Shown: positions 44,457-53,139 of the stretch, piece after piece
Numbering within the stretch: the first letter of the stretch is position 1
Layout: each line of letters opens with the position of its first letter
Source of the DNA: DAITQM01 sp036832975
GTDB taxonomy: Bacteria > Pseudomonadota > Gammaproteobacteria > Xanthomonadales > Wenzhouxiangellaceae
Assembly (NCBI GenBank): GCA_036832975.1
Contig: DAITQM010000002.1
Coordinates: forward strand, 124,001 to 188,000
Reading direction: 5' to 3'
DNA: 64,000 nt
The notes under the pieces: model-generated
Databases searched by the model: none
What the model was told of the DNA's origin: nothing
What the model saw: only the letters and a program-made list of their open reading frames with translations
Translations under genes and position numbers: made by a program

Positions 44457-45066
44457 GTCCACTCCGTTCTCTGGCCGCCACCGTCTCGGCCACCGTCAGC
44501 CGCACCTGCGGCCGGCCGTCGATCGGGCTGGGGGGTGCCAGGCGCAGGTCGTGGCGCGCATAAACCCATAATTCGATCCGGATATCGCCCCGGATATCGT
44601 CCCGGATATCGTTGCCTCGCAAGACGATCAACGGCTGTCGGCCGCCGCGTTGGCCGCCGCGCCGTTCTGCCAACCGGTACGGAATCCGGCGGTCGAGCAA
44701 CAGGCGGAGCGGAGCGTCGGGATCGTCGCTGAACACGTGTAGAACCACCGGCGAATGCTGGTGCGCCAGACCTTCGGCCAACGGTCCCGCCAGTCGCGGT
44801 GCAAAATCCTGGAGCAGTTCCATCGTCTCGAGTGCCGCGGCAAAGCGCCGGTCGAGCGCTTCGCGCCAGGGACGGCCGCCGAATAACGCCAGATGTCCCC
44901 TGAGCGCGGCGGCGACTTCCTCGTTGCCCGGCAAACGTGTCTGCCGGCCGAGCCCCAATTGGTCGGCCGCTTTTTGTTTGGCGGCGAGGAAACTCTCCAC
45001 GCCCTGTTCGGCCATGATGCGCGCCGCGGTTGCGGCGACGGCCTGCCGGTTGCGCAGCGGATTCAT
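44437..45066 (-). CDS. Conserved hypothetical protein
   Basis: A 209-residue cytosolic protein with no signal or membrane segment. It starts MNPLRNRQAVAATAARIMAEQGVESFLAAKQKAADQLGL, a helical region, and continues to an alpha/beta region SPVVLHVFSDDPDAPLRLLLDRRIPYRLAERR. I recall similar proteins as unnamed gammaproteobacterial hypotheticals but cannot assign a function. It overlaps gltA tail to tail, so the two transcripts are antisense at their ends. A mobile element begins 24 bp upstream of its start codon. Confidence 0.75.
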
Positions 45067-45089
45067 ATTAGCCCTAAAAAAATATCTAA

Positions 45090-45240
45090 CAGGTTGTTGA
45101 AAAACGCCATCCTGGCGTTTTTCAACGTCGCTTGCGAAAGGCGCGACTTTCGCTGCGCTCCCGAAATCAGCCGCTAAGGAGCGCCTGATTTCGCCGGGCC
45201 ATCCGTGGCCCGGATTAGCAGGCTGTTTTTCAACAGCCTG
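45090..45240. mobile_element. 151-bp element with CTAA duplication (family 2)
   Basis: The ends CAGGTTGTTGAAAAACGCC and the inverse of CAGGCTGTTGAAAAA are flanked by CTAA direct repeats (45086-45089 and 45241-45244). One end is a long hairpin; the other is a nested 22-bp palindrome with its own TTAG/CTAA. The middle (about 85 bp) has a TGATTTCG...CGAAATCA pair. It is the same as 55936-56086 in inverse orientation. The right duplication contains the stop codon of PBP1A. Confidence 0.88.
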
Positions 45241-47826
45241 CTAAAAAATATTGTAAGGATCGGCGATTTTGTCGGCCGGCTTGCGGCCGGTATTGGCCGC
45301 CTTCAGGCGGGCGGCATCGCTGGCCCGCATGATTTCGCGCAGGGCGCCGGGATAATCGGGCGGCACCAGTTCGCCGCTTTGCGGATCGATCCAGACGCGG
45401 GCGATGCCGGGCGGGACGATCTCGGTCGCTTCAGCGCCGCCGGCCAATGCCTGGCGCATGAAATCGACCCATACCGGCAGGGCCGCAACGCCGCCGAGTT
45501 CGCGCCGGCCGAGCGGCTGGTGGTCGTCGAAACCGACCCACACGCTGGCCACCAGCCGGGAGTTGTATCCCGAAAACCAGGCATCGCGCTGGTCGTTCGT
45601 CGTCCCGGTCTTGCCGGCGAGGTCACCGCGGCCGAGCACCAGGGCGCCCCGGCCGGTGCCGCGGCGGATCACATCCTGCATCATCGAACGGATCAGGTAG
45701 GCGGTGGACGGATCGAGGACGCGCGGCGCAAAGCGCGGCACGGGGGGGCCATAAAGTTCGTTCTCGCCGGCCGCTGGGCCGGCGCTGGGTTCGTCGCCGC
45801 TGGAGGTCAGACGCGGCGCCAGTTTCGCCGGGCGGCTCGAGACGACGGTATCGCCGGCCGCCACCGCCGGCGCGCAGTCTTCGCAGTATTGCGTCAAGGG
45901 CGCCTCCCACAATACCTCGCTGGTGCTGTCTTCGATCCGCGCAAGCCACGACGGCGGTACGGCGTAGCCGCCGTTGGCGAACACTGCATAGCCCTGGGCG
46001 ACCGCCAGCGGACTCAAGCTGGCACTGCCGAGGGCCAATGACAGATTGGCCGGTAGATCGTCGCGGGCGAAACCGAAACGCGGCAGATAATCGCGGGCCG
46101 CGGGGACACCGATATCCTGCAGCAAGCGCACCGAAACCAGATTGCGCGAATGGACCATCGCTTCGCGCAAACGGGTCGGACCGTAGAACGCCTGGGTGAA
46201 GTTCTGCGGCTTCCAGGCGCCCTCCAAAGTCCGGTCGTTAAAGACGATCGGGGCGTCGTTGACGACGCTCGCCGGCGTGTATCCGTGGTCCAGCGCCGCG
46301 GCATAAATGAAGGGCTTGAAACCCGATCCTGGCTGGCGTCGGGCCTGTACGGCGCGGTTGAACTTGCTCGCCGCAAAGTCGAAGCCACCGGCCAGCGCCC
46401 GCACTTCGCCACTCGCCGGATCAAGAGCGACCAGCGCGCCTTGCACTTGTGGCAGTTGGGCAAACTGCCATTCGCCCTCGGCGCTGCGGATCAGCCGGAT
46501 CACGTCGCCGGGGGCGAGAACGTTGCCGGCGGCGGCCGGCTCGGGGCCGAGTTGGTCGACCTCCAGGTACGGCCGTGCCCACGACAGCGCCGCGAGATCG
46601 AGCGCCACGCTCTGTCCGCCGGCGAGATAGCACAACGCCAGATCCGGTTCGACCGCGATGACCAACGCCGGCAACAGGGGCCCGACGGGTTGGAACCCGG
46701 TCAGTGCCGCGGCCCACTCGGCCGGTGTCGAATCGCCGTCCAGGTCGAGATGCGCTTCGGGGCCGCGGTAGCCGTGCCGCTGGTCGTAAGCCATCAGCCC
46801 CTGGCGCAACGCCTCGGTGGCGGCGTGCTGCAGGCGGCTGTCGATCGTCGTGACGATCCGGTAACCGCTTTCATAGACCGCATCGCCGTACCGCAGGACG
46901 GCTTCCCGGCGGGCCATTTCGGCAATGTAGCCCGCCTCGACGGCAATCTCCGGCCCGTGATAAAAGGCATGGTCCGGCGCGGCGCGCGCCTGGTTCAAAA
47001 GCGCTTCGTCGATATAGTCCTCTTCGAACAGACGGCGCAGCACATAATTGCGGCGCTGTAAGGCGCGCTCGGGGTTGGAGATCGGATTGATGCGCGACGG
47101 TGCCTTGGGCAGTGCCGCTAACATGGCCATCTCGGGCAGGGTCAGGTCGCCGAGATCGCGGCCGTAATAGACCTGGGCGGCGGCGGCGACGCCATAGGCC
47201 CGTTGCCCGAGGTAGATCTTATTGAGATACAGTTCGAGAATTTCGTCCTTGTCCAGCAACTGTTCGATCTTGATCGCCAGCATGATCTCGCGCAGTTTAC
47301 GGGCATACTCCTTTTCCGTGCCGAGATAGAAATTGCGCGCCAATTGCATCGTGATGGTGCTGCCGCCCTGGCTTTTCTGTCCGGTGCGCAAAAGCTGCCA
47401 GGCGGCGCGCAGCAGGCCCTGATAGTCGATACCCGGGTGGACATAAAAGCGGTCGTCTTCGCCGGCGATGAACGCGGCTTTAAGCAGCGGCGGGACCCGC
47501 TCGAGGGGGACCGGCAGCCGGCGCTTTTCTCCGAACACGGCGAGCAACCGTCCGTCCCGGGTCAAAATCTGTAACGGCGTCTGCAATTGGACTTCGCGTA
47601 AGCCCTCGATGTCGGGCAGCGACGGCGCCAGGCTCAGCCAGGTGACGGCGAGCGCCAGGGCGCCGAGCACGGCGCCGAATGCAGCGATGATTGTGAACCG
47701 GAAAAGGAGGCGTTTCACCCAGAAAAACCGTTTGCTGGCTGGCGATTGAATGACCCTTGCGCGGCCGCCGGGTTCCCCGCGCGACGGCCGGACAGGGCGA
47801 TTTCGGCCAAACGCTAAGTGTACCAT
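45241..47826 (-). CDS. mrcA: Penicillin-binding protein 1A
   Basis: An 861-residue bifunctional murein synthase. A short cytosolic tail and a transmembrane helix (about 43-65) precede the glycosyltransferase 51 domain with its catalytic Glu in AGEDDRFYVHPG and the QGGSTITMQLARN motif. Then come an OB-like insert and the transpeptidase with SGFK (PGSGFKPF), SRN and KTGT (AGKTGTTNDQRDAWF). The ATG at 47826 has a GGAGG site; an in-frame GTG at 47718 would give a shorter tail. It diverges from pilM, the standard gammaproteobacterial arrangement. The TAG stop is created by the CTAA duplication of the adjoining mobile element. Confidence 0.96.
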   Translation of the reverse strand: MVHLAFGRNRPVRPSRGEPGGRARVIQSPASKRFFWVKRLLFRFTIIAAFGAVLGALALAVTWLSLAPSLPDIEGLREVQLQTPLQILTRDGRLLAVFGEKRRLPVPLERVPPLLKAAFIAGEDDRFYVHPGIDYQGLLRAAWQLLRTGQKSQGGSTITMQLARNFYLGTEKEYARKLREIMLAIKIEQLLDKDEILELYLNKIYLGQRAYGVAAAAQVYYGRDLGDLTLPEMAMLAALPKAPSRINPISNPERALQRRNYVLRRLFEEDYIDEALLNQARAAPDHAFYHGPEIAVEAGYIAEMARREAVLRYGDAVYESGYRIVTTIDSRLQHAATEALRQGLMAYDQRHGYRGPEAHLDLDGDSTPAEWAAALTGFQPVGPLLPALVIAVEPDLALCYLAGGQSVALDLAALSWARPYLEVDQLGPEPAAAGNVLAPGDVIRLIRSAEGEWQFAQLPQVQGALVALDPASGEVRALAGGFDFAASKFNRAVQARRQPGSGFKPFIYAAALDHGYTPASVVNDAPIVFNDRTLEGAWKPQNFTQAFYGPTRLREAMVHSRNLVSVRLLQDIGVPAARDYLPRFGFARDDLPANLSLALGSASLSPLAVAQGYAVFANGGYAVPPSWLARIEDSTSEVLWEAPLTQYCEDCAPAVAAGDTVVSSRPAKLAPRLTSSGDEPSAGPAAGENELYGPPVPRFAPRVLDPSTAYLIRSMMQDVIRRGTGRGALVLGRGDLAGKTGTTNDQRDAWFSGYNSRLVASVWVGFDDHQPLGRRELGGVAALPVWVDFMRQALAGGAEATEIVPPGIARVWIDPQSGELVPPDYPGALREIMRASDAARLKAANTGRKPADKIADPYNIF

Positions 47827-47907
47827 CCCGCCCTCCGCCCACCCGGCTCGGCGCAGCCGGGACCGCCGGCCACCGGCCGGCCTGAATGTTTTTTTTGCCC
47901 TACCTAC

Positions 47908-47936
47908 TTGAGATTTTTCAAAAACTCAGGAATAAT
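47908..47936 (+). promoter_or_regulatory. Predicted sigma70 promoter of the pil operon
   Basis: -35 TTGAGA (47908-47913), 17 bp, -10 AATAAT (47931-47936), about 55 bp before the pilM start. The spacer includes an imperfect inverted repeat TGAGATTTTT/AAAAACTCA that might be an operator. The approximately 160-bp mrcA-pilM gap must also hold the mrcA promoter, which I could not pinpoint. Confidence 0.6.
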
Positions 47937-47990
47937 TGCTCTACAGGGAATGAAGAACGTCTCCTAATTACTGGAAATTTCGGGGGAAAA

Positions 47991-49055
47991 TTGAAAATCT
48001 TCCAATCCAGATCCAAAGCGGCGATCGGCTTGGACGTCGGTTCGGGAGCGGTCAAACTGCTGCAATTGACGCGGGCCGGCGGCGCCTTGCGCGTCTCCCA
48101 CTTTGCGCACGAGCGTCTCCCGGCGGGGGCGATCAGCAACGAAAATATCACCGACAGCAGCGCCGTCGCCGCGGCCATCGCCACCGCCGTGCGGCGCGGC
48201 GGCATCAAGACCAAGCAGTGCGTGATGGCGGTTTCCGGTTCCAATGTCATCACCCGGACGATCCACATCCCGGCGGAGATCGCCGACAGTGACCTCGAAA
48301 GCCGGATCGAACTCGACGCCGGCCAGCACATCCCTTACCCCCTGGACGAAGTCAATATCGATTTCACGGTGCTGGGACCGGCGCCGCGCAACGCCGAGTT
48401 GAAGGAAGTCCTGCTTGTCGCATCGCGCAAGGAGAACGTCAATTTCCTGCAAGGCGTCGCCGAAGAGGCCGGGTTCAAACTCTGCGTCGTCGACGTCGAG
48501 GCGTTCGCCCTCGCCAATGCGTTCAATGAACTGGTGCGCCCCGGGGCGACGATCGCCGCCGACCAGACCATCGCCTTGCTCGATATCGGCAATACCAGTA
48601 CCAATCTGGTCGTCTCGCGCGACGGCCGGTTGTTGTACACCCGAGAACAACCTTTCGGCAGCCAGAGCCTGTTCGACGAGATGCGCCGCCGGTACGGCGA
48701 CGAGGCCGCGGATATCAACCCGTTGCTCGGCGAGGGGACGCAGCTCGGCGACCTGGAGGACGAAATTCTCGCTCCTTACAAAGCCCAGGTCGTACAGCAG
48801 GTCAGCCGGGCCTTGCAGTTTTATTCTTCGTCCGCGGCGCAATACAATCCGGTGAACCGGATTTTCTTGTCGGGAGCCAGCGCCGGGATACCGGGGCTGG
48901 GTCAGATGATGGACGATGAGTTGGGGATCGCCGCCGAAGTGGCCAACCCGATCGCCGGTCTCAAAGTCACCGCGGCGGTGGCCGGCAGTGCCTTGCAGCA
49001 ACACGCCGCGGGGTTGATGGTCGCCGCCGGCCTCGCGTTGCGGGGGGTAGAGTGA
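47991..49055 (+). CDS. pilM: Type IV pilus assembly protein PilM
   Basis: A 354-residue actin-like cytosolic ATPase of the pilus alignment complex, binding the PilN N-terminus. AIGLDVGSGAVKLLQL is the phosphate-1 motif. IDLDAGQHIPYPLDEVNIDF-like sequence and LLDIGNTSTNLVV follow, and FLSGASAGIPGLGQMM closes the ATPase fold. The TTG at 47991 with a GGGGGA site gives the family start LKIFQSRSKAAIG; upstream in-frame sequence has no pilin-system features. It overlaps pilN by one base (TGATG). Confidence 0.94.
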   Translation: MKIFQSRSKAAIGLDVGSGAVKLLQLTRAGGALRVSHFAHERLPAGAISNENITDSSAVAAAIATAVRRGGIKTKQCVMAVSGSNVITRTIHIPAEIADSDLESRIELDAGQHIPYPLDEVNIDFTVLGPAPRNAELKEVLLVASRKENVNFLQGVAEEAGFKLCVVDVEAFALANAFNELVRPGATIAADQTIALLDIGNTSTNLVVSRDGRLLYTREQPFGSQSLFDEMRRRYGDEAADINPLLGEGTQLGDLEDEILAPYKAQVVQQVSRALQFYSSSAAQYNPVNRIFLSGASAGIPGLGQMMDDELGIAAEVANPIAGLKVTAAVAGSALQQHAAGLMVAAGLALRGVE

Positions 49056-49648
49056 TGCTGAATATCAATCTATTGCCGTGGCGCGAAGAACAGCGCAAAG
49101 GCCGCCAGCAGGGTCTGTACGCTCTGCTCGGTGGCGTGGTCGGTGCCGCCGTGCTCGGCGTACTGCTGTGGGGTTATCTCGAAGGCACCCGCATCGATAA
49201 CCAGCGGCAGCGCAACCAGATGCTGCAAACCGAGATCAACCGGTTGGAAGCGCAGATCAAAGAGATCGAGCGCCTGGAACAGACCCGCCAGTCGCTGCTC
49301 GATCGCAAACAGGTGATCGAAGAGTTGCAAGCGAACCGGACCCTCATGGTGCACCTGTTCGACCAACTCGTCCGCACCATGCCGAGCGGCGTGCGCCTCA
49401 CCGCCGTGCGCCAGCAAGGTTCGACTCTGACGCTCGAAGGGTTGACCCAATCGAACGCCCGGGTTTCGGCCTATATGCGGAACCTGGAAACCTCGGAGTG
49501 GCTGCACGATCCACGGTTGCGCATCATCGAATCCGACAAGGGCGAGAAAGAACGCCCGGACCAGCGGTATAAATTCATCCTCAACGTCACGCTGCACGGT
49601 CCAGGCCAGGGCGAAGCGGATTTGCAAACGGTGGAGGAGATCGGCTGA
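49055..49648 (+). CDS. pilN: Type IV pilus assembly protein PilN
   Basis: A 197-residue bitopic inner-membrane protein. The conserved PilM-binding NINLLPWREEQRK lies at residues 3-15. A transmembrane helix (about 24-45) leads to a coiled coil (QRNQMLQTEINRLEAQIKEIERLEQ region) and a periplasmic ferredoxin-like domain. It pairs with PilO to link PilM to PilP. The ATG at 49055 is used; a GTG one codon earlier is possible. Confidence 0.94.
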   Translation: MLNINLLPWREEQRKGRQQGLYALLGGVVGAAVLGVLLWGYLEGTRIDNQRQRNQMLQTEINRLEAQIKEIERLEQTRQSLLDRKQVIEELQANRTLMVHLFDQLVRTMPSGVRLTAVRQQGSTLTLEGLTQSNARVSAYMRNLETSEWLHDPRLRIIESDKGEKERPDQRYKFILNVTLHGPGQGEADLQTVEEIG

Positions 49649-50301
49649 TGGATCTGGCTGAACTTCGACAACTCGACCTCAGCAACCTGTCCGACGCGCC
49701 GCCGGCGGCCCGTTTGGTGGTCGTCGTCCTGGCCGCCGGTTTGATCCTGCTGGCCGGTTATTTTCTGCATATCAAGGGCCAGCGCGAGACGCTGGCCAGT
49801 GAACAAGCCACGGAAAGCCGCCTGCGTGCCACGTTCGAAGAAAAGGCGCAACGCGCCGCGGCGCTGCCGGCCTACCGCCAGCAGTTGGAAGAAATGGAAA
49901 CCCTGCTCCGCGCCTTGATCCGCCAGTTGCCGAGCAGAACCGAAATGCCCGATCTGCTCGTCGATATCTCGCAGACCGCGCTCGCTTCCGGCATCAGCAA
50001 CGAACTGTTCGAGCCGGGAGCGGAGACCGTCCAGGGTTTTTACGCCGAGATGCCGATTACGATCCGCATGGTCGGCAGTTATCACCAGTTCGGCACTTTC
50101 ATCAGTGGGGTCGCCAGTCTGCCGCGGGTCGTGATTTTGACCATGCACGATATCGCCTTGCAGTCGGCGGACGGCAAGGCGGGTGGGCCGCTCAAGCTCG
50201 AAGGGACGGTCAAGACTTACCGATACCTCGACGAGTCGGAACTCGCGGCCCAGGAAGCGGCCCAGGCGGCCAAGACCGGCGCCGGCGGGAAGAAGCCATG
50301 A
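49648..50301 (+). CDS. pilO: Type IV pilus assembly protein PilO
   Basis: A 217-residue bitopic protein with a transmembrane segment at about 28-46 (LVVVVLAAGLILLAGYF), a coiled-coil region (about 50-95) and a periplasmic domain with FEPGAETVQGFYAEMPI and the GSYHQFGTFISGVASLPRVV core typical of PilO. The ATG overlaps the pilN stop by one base. The C-terminus is an Ala/Lys-rich tail. Confidence 0.94.
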   Translation: MDLAELRQLDLSNLSDAPPAARLVVVVLAAGLILLAGYFLHIKGQRETLASEQATESRLRATFEEKAQRAAALPAYRQQLEEMETLLRALIRQLPSRTEMPDLLVDISQTALASGISNELFEPGAETVQGFYAEMPITIRMVGSYHQFGTFISGVASLPRVVILTMHDIALQSADGKAGGPLKLEGTVKTYRYLDESELAAQEAAQAAKTGAGGKKP

Positions 50302-50822
50302 AACAACTTCACCTGTTGCTTATCCTGGCGTTGCTTGGCCCGCTGCTCGCCGCCTGCGGCGGCGACCACAAAGACCTGACGGCTTACATCGCCGAGGTGA
50401 AAGCCCGGCCGCCGCAGCCGATCGAGCCGATACCGGCGGTCGAGCCGGCCGAGACCTTCCTCTACGAAGCGGCCTCGTTGCGCGACCCGTTCCGCTTCGA
50501 GGAAACCGTCGAGGAAACGCTATCGACCGCCAGTGCCGGGCCGCGTCCCGACCCCAACCGGCGCAAGGAATACCTTGAGAGCTTCCCGCTCGATACGTTG
50601 AAAATGGTGGGGACGTTGGAGCAGGAGAAAAAAGAGTGGGCGCTGGTCCAGGATCTCGATGGTCTGGTCCACCGGGTCGCCGCCGATAATTATTTGGGAC
50701 AGAATCACGGACGCATCGTTCTTATCGCCCCCGATCATATCGAAATCACCGAATTGATCCCGGACGGCAGCGGCGGCTGGATCCAACGCGACGCGACGAT
50801 CAGCTTGACGGAGACTGGATGA
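50298..50822 (+). CDS. pilP: Type IV pilus lipoprotein PilP
   Basis: A 174-residue inner-membrane lipoprotein (LLAACGG, Cys20) that bridges PilNO to the secretin. An unstructured Pro-rich linker (about 35-60) includes LRDPFRF, and the C-terminal beta domain has LDTLKMVGTLEQEKKEWALVQD and VHRVAADNYLGQNHGRI, the PilP signature. ATGA overlap with pilO. Confidence 0.94.
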   Translation: MKQLHLLLILALLGPLLAACGGDHKDLTAYIAEVKARPPQPIEPIPAVEPAETFLYEAASLRDPFRFEETVEETLSTASAGPRPDPNRRKEYLESFPLDTLKMVGTLEQEKKEWALVQDLDGLVHRVAADNYLGQNHGRIVLIAPDHIEITELIPDGSGGWIQRDATISLTETG

Positions 50823-50926
50823 TGACGGCCTTGAATCGACGGCTTGCTAAGCAAGCGAGTTTCTATGCTGGACGCGCAACATTGCAGGAAGCACCGCCGG
50901 GACATGCCGTCGGGAGGAGCATTGCC

Positions 50927-53122
50927 ATGATGACGAGAGTATCCGTTGTTATCGTTCTGGCGGCGGTCTTGCCCGCCGTTTCGGCGCCGGCGTTCGCCCA
51001 AGTCAACGAAGTGACCGGCGTCAGCCACCAGGCGCGCGACAATGCAATGGTCTTTACCGTCACCACCAGTGGCGAGGTTGGCGAGCCGCGGGTCTTCGCC
51101 ACCGAGAATCCGCCGCGGGTGGTCGTCGAACTGGCCGACACCGCCTCGGAGCTGCCGGCCCAACCGATTCCGGTCGGCGGCGGTATCGCTCGCTCCTATA
51201 CGACCCTCAGCGCCGGCGGCCGGACGCGTTTGATCGTCGATCTGGATCACAGCGCCCCATACCAAATCGAGTATGCGGGCCGCGAAGTGCGCCTGACGAT
51301 CAGCAGTCCACGCCGCGCCGCGGTCGCCGCGACGACTGCGCCGCCGGCCGCAATCGAGACTGCGGCCGGCCGACCGGCCGGGGGCGGCGCGATCACGCTC
51401 ACCGATATCGACTTCCGGCGCGGTGACGGCGGCGAGAGCCGGGTGGTGCTGAAACTATCCGGCGGCGGCGTCAGTCTGGCGGTCAACGAGCATCCTGAGC
51501 AGTTGCTCGTCGAGCTGTATAACGTCACGGTCCCGGAAAACCTGGGCCGCTCGCTCGATGTCAGCGACTTCGCCACTCCGGTCAAGCGGATCAGCAGTGT
51601 GCAGCGCGGCGGCAACGCCCAGTTCAATTTGCAGATCAGCGGCGCTTACCGCCACCTGGCTTATCAGAGCGGCGATGATGTGGTGATCGAAGTCAGCCGG
51701 CCGCCGGTCGAGGAGCGGCGCGAACCGGAACTGCAATTTTTCCAGGAACGGACCTACAGCGGCGAGCGTGTCACTTTCAACTTCCAGGACATTCCGGTCC
51801 GCTCGGTCTTGCAGTTGATCGCCGATGTCTCGAATCTCAACGTCGTGGTCGCCGATTCGGTGCAGGGCAACGTGACACTGCGGCTGACCAATGTGCCGTG
51901 GGATCAAGCGCTCGATATCATCCTCGATACCAAGAACCTCGATAAACGGCAGAACGGCAACGTCATCTGGATCGCGCCGGCCGAGGAAATCGCTTCCCGC
52001 GAACAACAGATGCTGCGCGCTGCGCAGGAAAAGCGGACGCTCGAACCGCTGCAAACCGTACTGCTCGACATCAGTTACGCCAACGCTCCGGAACTCAAGG
52101 AACTGATCGAGAGCGCCGGCAGCGGCGGCGCAGATCAGGGCCTGTTGTCCGAACGCGGCTCGGTCAGCGTCGACGAGCGAACCAACACGCTGCTGATCAC
52201 CGACACCGCCGAACGCATCGTCCAGGTCCAGAAGCTGATCCGCGAACTCGACCGCCCGGTGCGCCAGGTGTTGATCGAATCGCGCATCGTCATCGCGCGC
52301 AATACGTTCGGCTATGAACTCGGCACCCGCTTCGGCATCACCGTCGTCGATGAAGGCGATAAAGGCAACGTCTTCAGCACTTCCGGTTCGCTGGGCGCGA
52401 CCGATGCGATCAACAACGTAGCGCTGACCAACCGCTTGCTCAACGGTTCCGGCGGTACGAGCCAGCCGACGGCAGTGCCGGACGACCTCGGCGCCGGCAT
52501 TCTCGTCCCCGCCCTGCAGGATCGGTTGAACGTCAATCTGCCGACCGTGACGAGCCCGGCCGGCCGTTTCGGCTTCTCGATCCTGGCCGCCGACTATCTG
52601 CTCGATCTCGAAATATCGGCGCTCGAAACCGAAGGCAACGGTGAGGTCATTTCGATGCCGCGCGTGATCACCGCCAACCAGGCCGAAGCGTTCATCCAAC
52701 AGGGCGTCGAGATTCCGTTCGAGGAATCGACCTCGTCGGGGGCCAGCTCCGTCGAATTCAAAGAAGCGGTGCTCGAACTGCGCGTTACGCCGCTGATCAC
52801 GCCGGACGACCGGGTGCAGATGTCGGTGTCGGTCAAACAGGACACCGTCGGCGAGATTTTCCCGACCGCCCAGGGCGGCCAGGTGCCGTCGATCGACACC
52901 CGCGAACTCAGCACCCGGGTGCTGATCGAGAACGGCCAGACCGTGGTGCTCGGCGGTATCTTCCAGGACGATCGTAATTTCGATACCACCAAGGTGCCGT
53001 TTCTCGGCGATATTCCAATCCTCGGCAACCTCTTCCGCCGCCGGGTGACGAGCGACGAAAAACGCGAGCTTCTGATTTTCATCACGCCGACCATTCTCGA
53101 TGAACGGGCGATATTCAACTGA
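50927..53122 (+). CDS. pilQ: Type IV pilus secretin PilQ
   Basis: A 731-residue outer-membrane secretin through which the pilus emerges. The signal peptide ends APAFAQ. Two AMIN peptidoglycan-binding domains follow (about 28-125 and 160-265), then an STN domain (VTFNFQDIPVRSVLQLIADVS), a secretin N1 domain and the secretin core ending RRVTSDEKRELLIFITPTIL. The ATG at 50927 has a GGGAGGAG site. An ATG at 50819 overlapping pilP is in frame but would add 36 residues ahead of the signal peptide. In many relatives aroK-aroB follow; here a surface lipoprotein gene does. Confidence 0.93.
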   Translation: MMTRVSVVIVLAAVLPAVSAPAFAQVNEVTGVSHQARDNAMVFTVTTSGEVGEPRVFATENPPRVVVELADTASELPAQPIPVGGGIARSYTTLSAGGRTRLIVDLDHSAPYQIEYAGREVRLTISSPRRAAVAATTAPPAAIETAAGRPAGGGAITLTDIDFRRGDGGESRVVLKLSGGGVSLAVNEHPEQLLVELYNVTVPENLGRSLDVSDFATPVKRISSVQRGGNAQFNLQISGAYRHLAYQSGDDVVIEVSRPPVEERREPELQFFQERTYSGERVTFNFQDIPVRSVLQLIADVSNLNVVVADSVQGNVTLRLTNVPWDQALDIILDTKNLDKRQNGNVIWIAPAEEIASREQQMLRAAQEKRTLEPLQTVLLDISYANAPELKELIESAGSGGADQGLLSERGSVSVDERTNTLLITDTAERIVQVQKLIRELDRPVRQVLIESRIVIARNTFGYELGTRFGITVVDEGDKGNVFSTSGSLGATDAINNVALTNRLLNGSGGTSQPTAVPDDLGAGILVPALQDRLNVNLPTVTSPAGRFGFSILAADYLLDLEISALETEGNGEVISMPRVITANQAEAFIQQGVEIPFEESTSSGASSVEFKEAVLELRVTPLITPDDRVQMSVSVKQDTVGEIFPTAQGGQVPSIDTRELSTRVLIENGQTVVLGGIFQDDRNFDTTKVPFLGDIPILGNLFRRRVTSDEKRELLIFITPTILDERAIFN

Positions 53123-53139
53123 TCAACTTTAACCCAGAT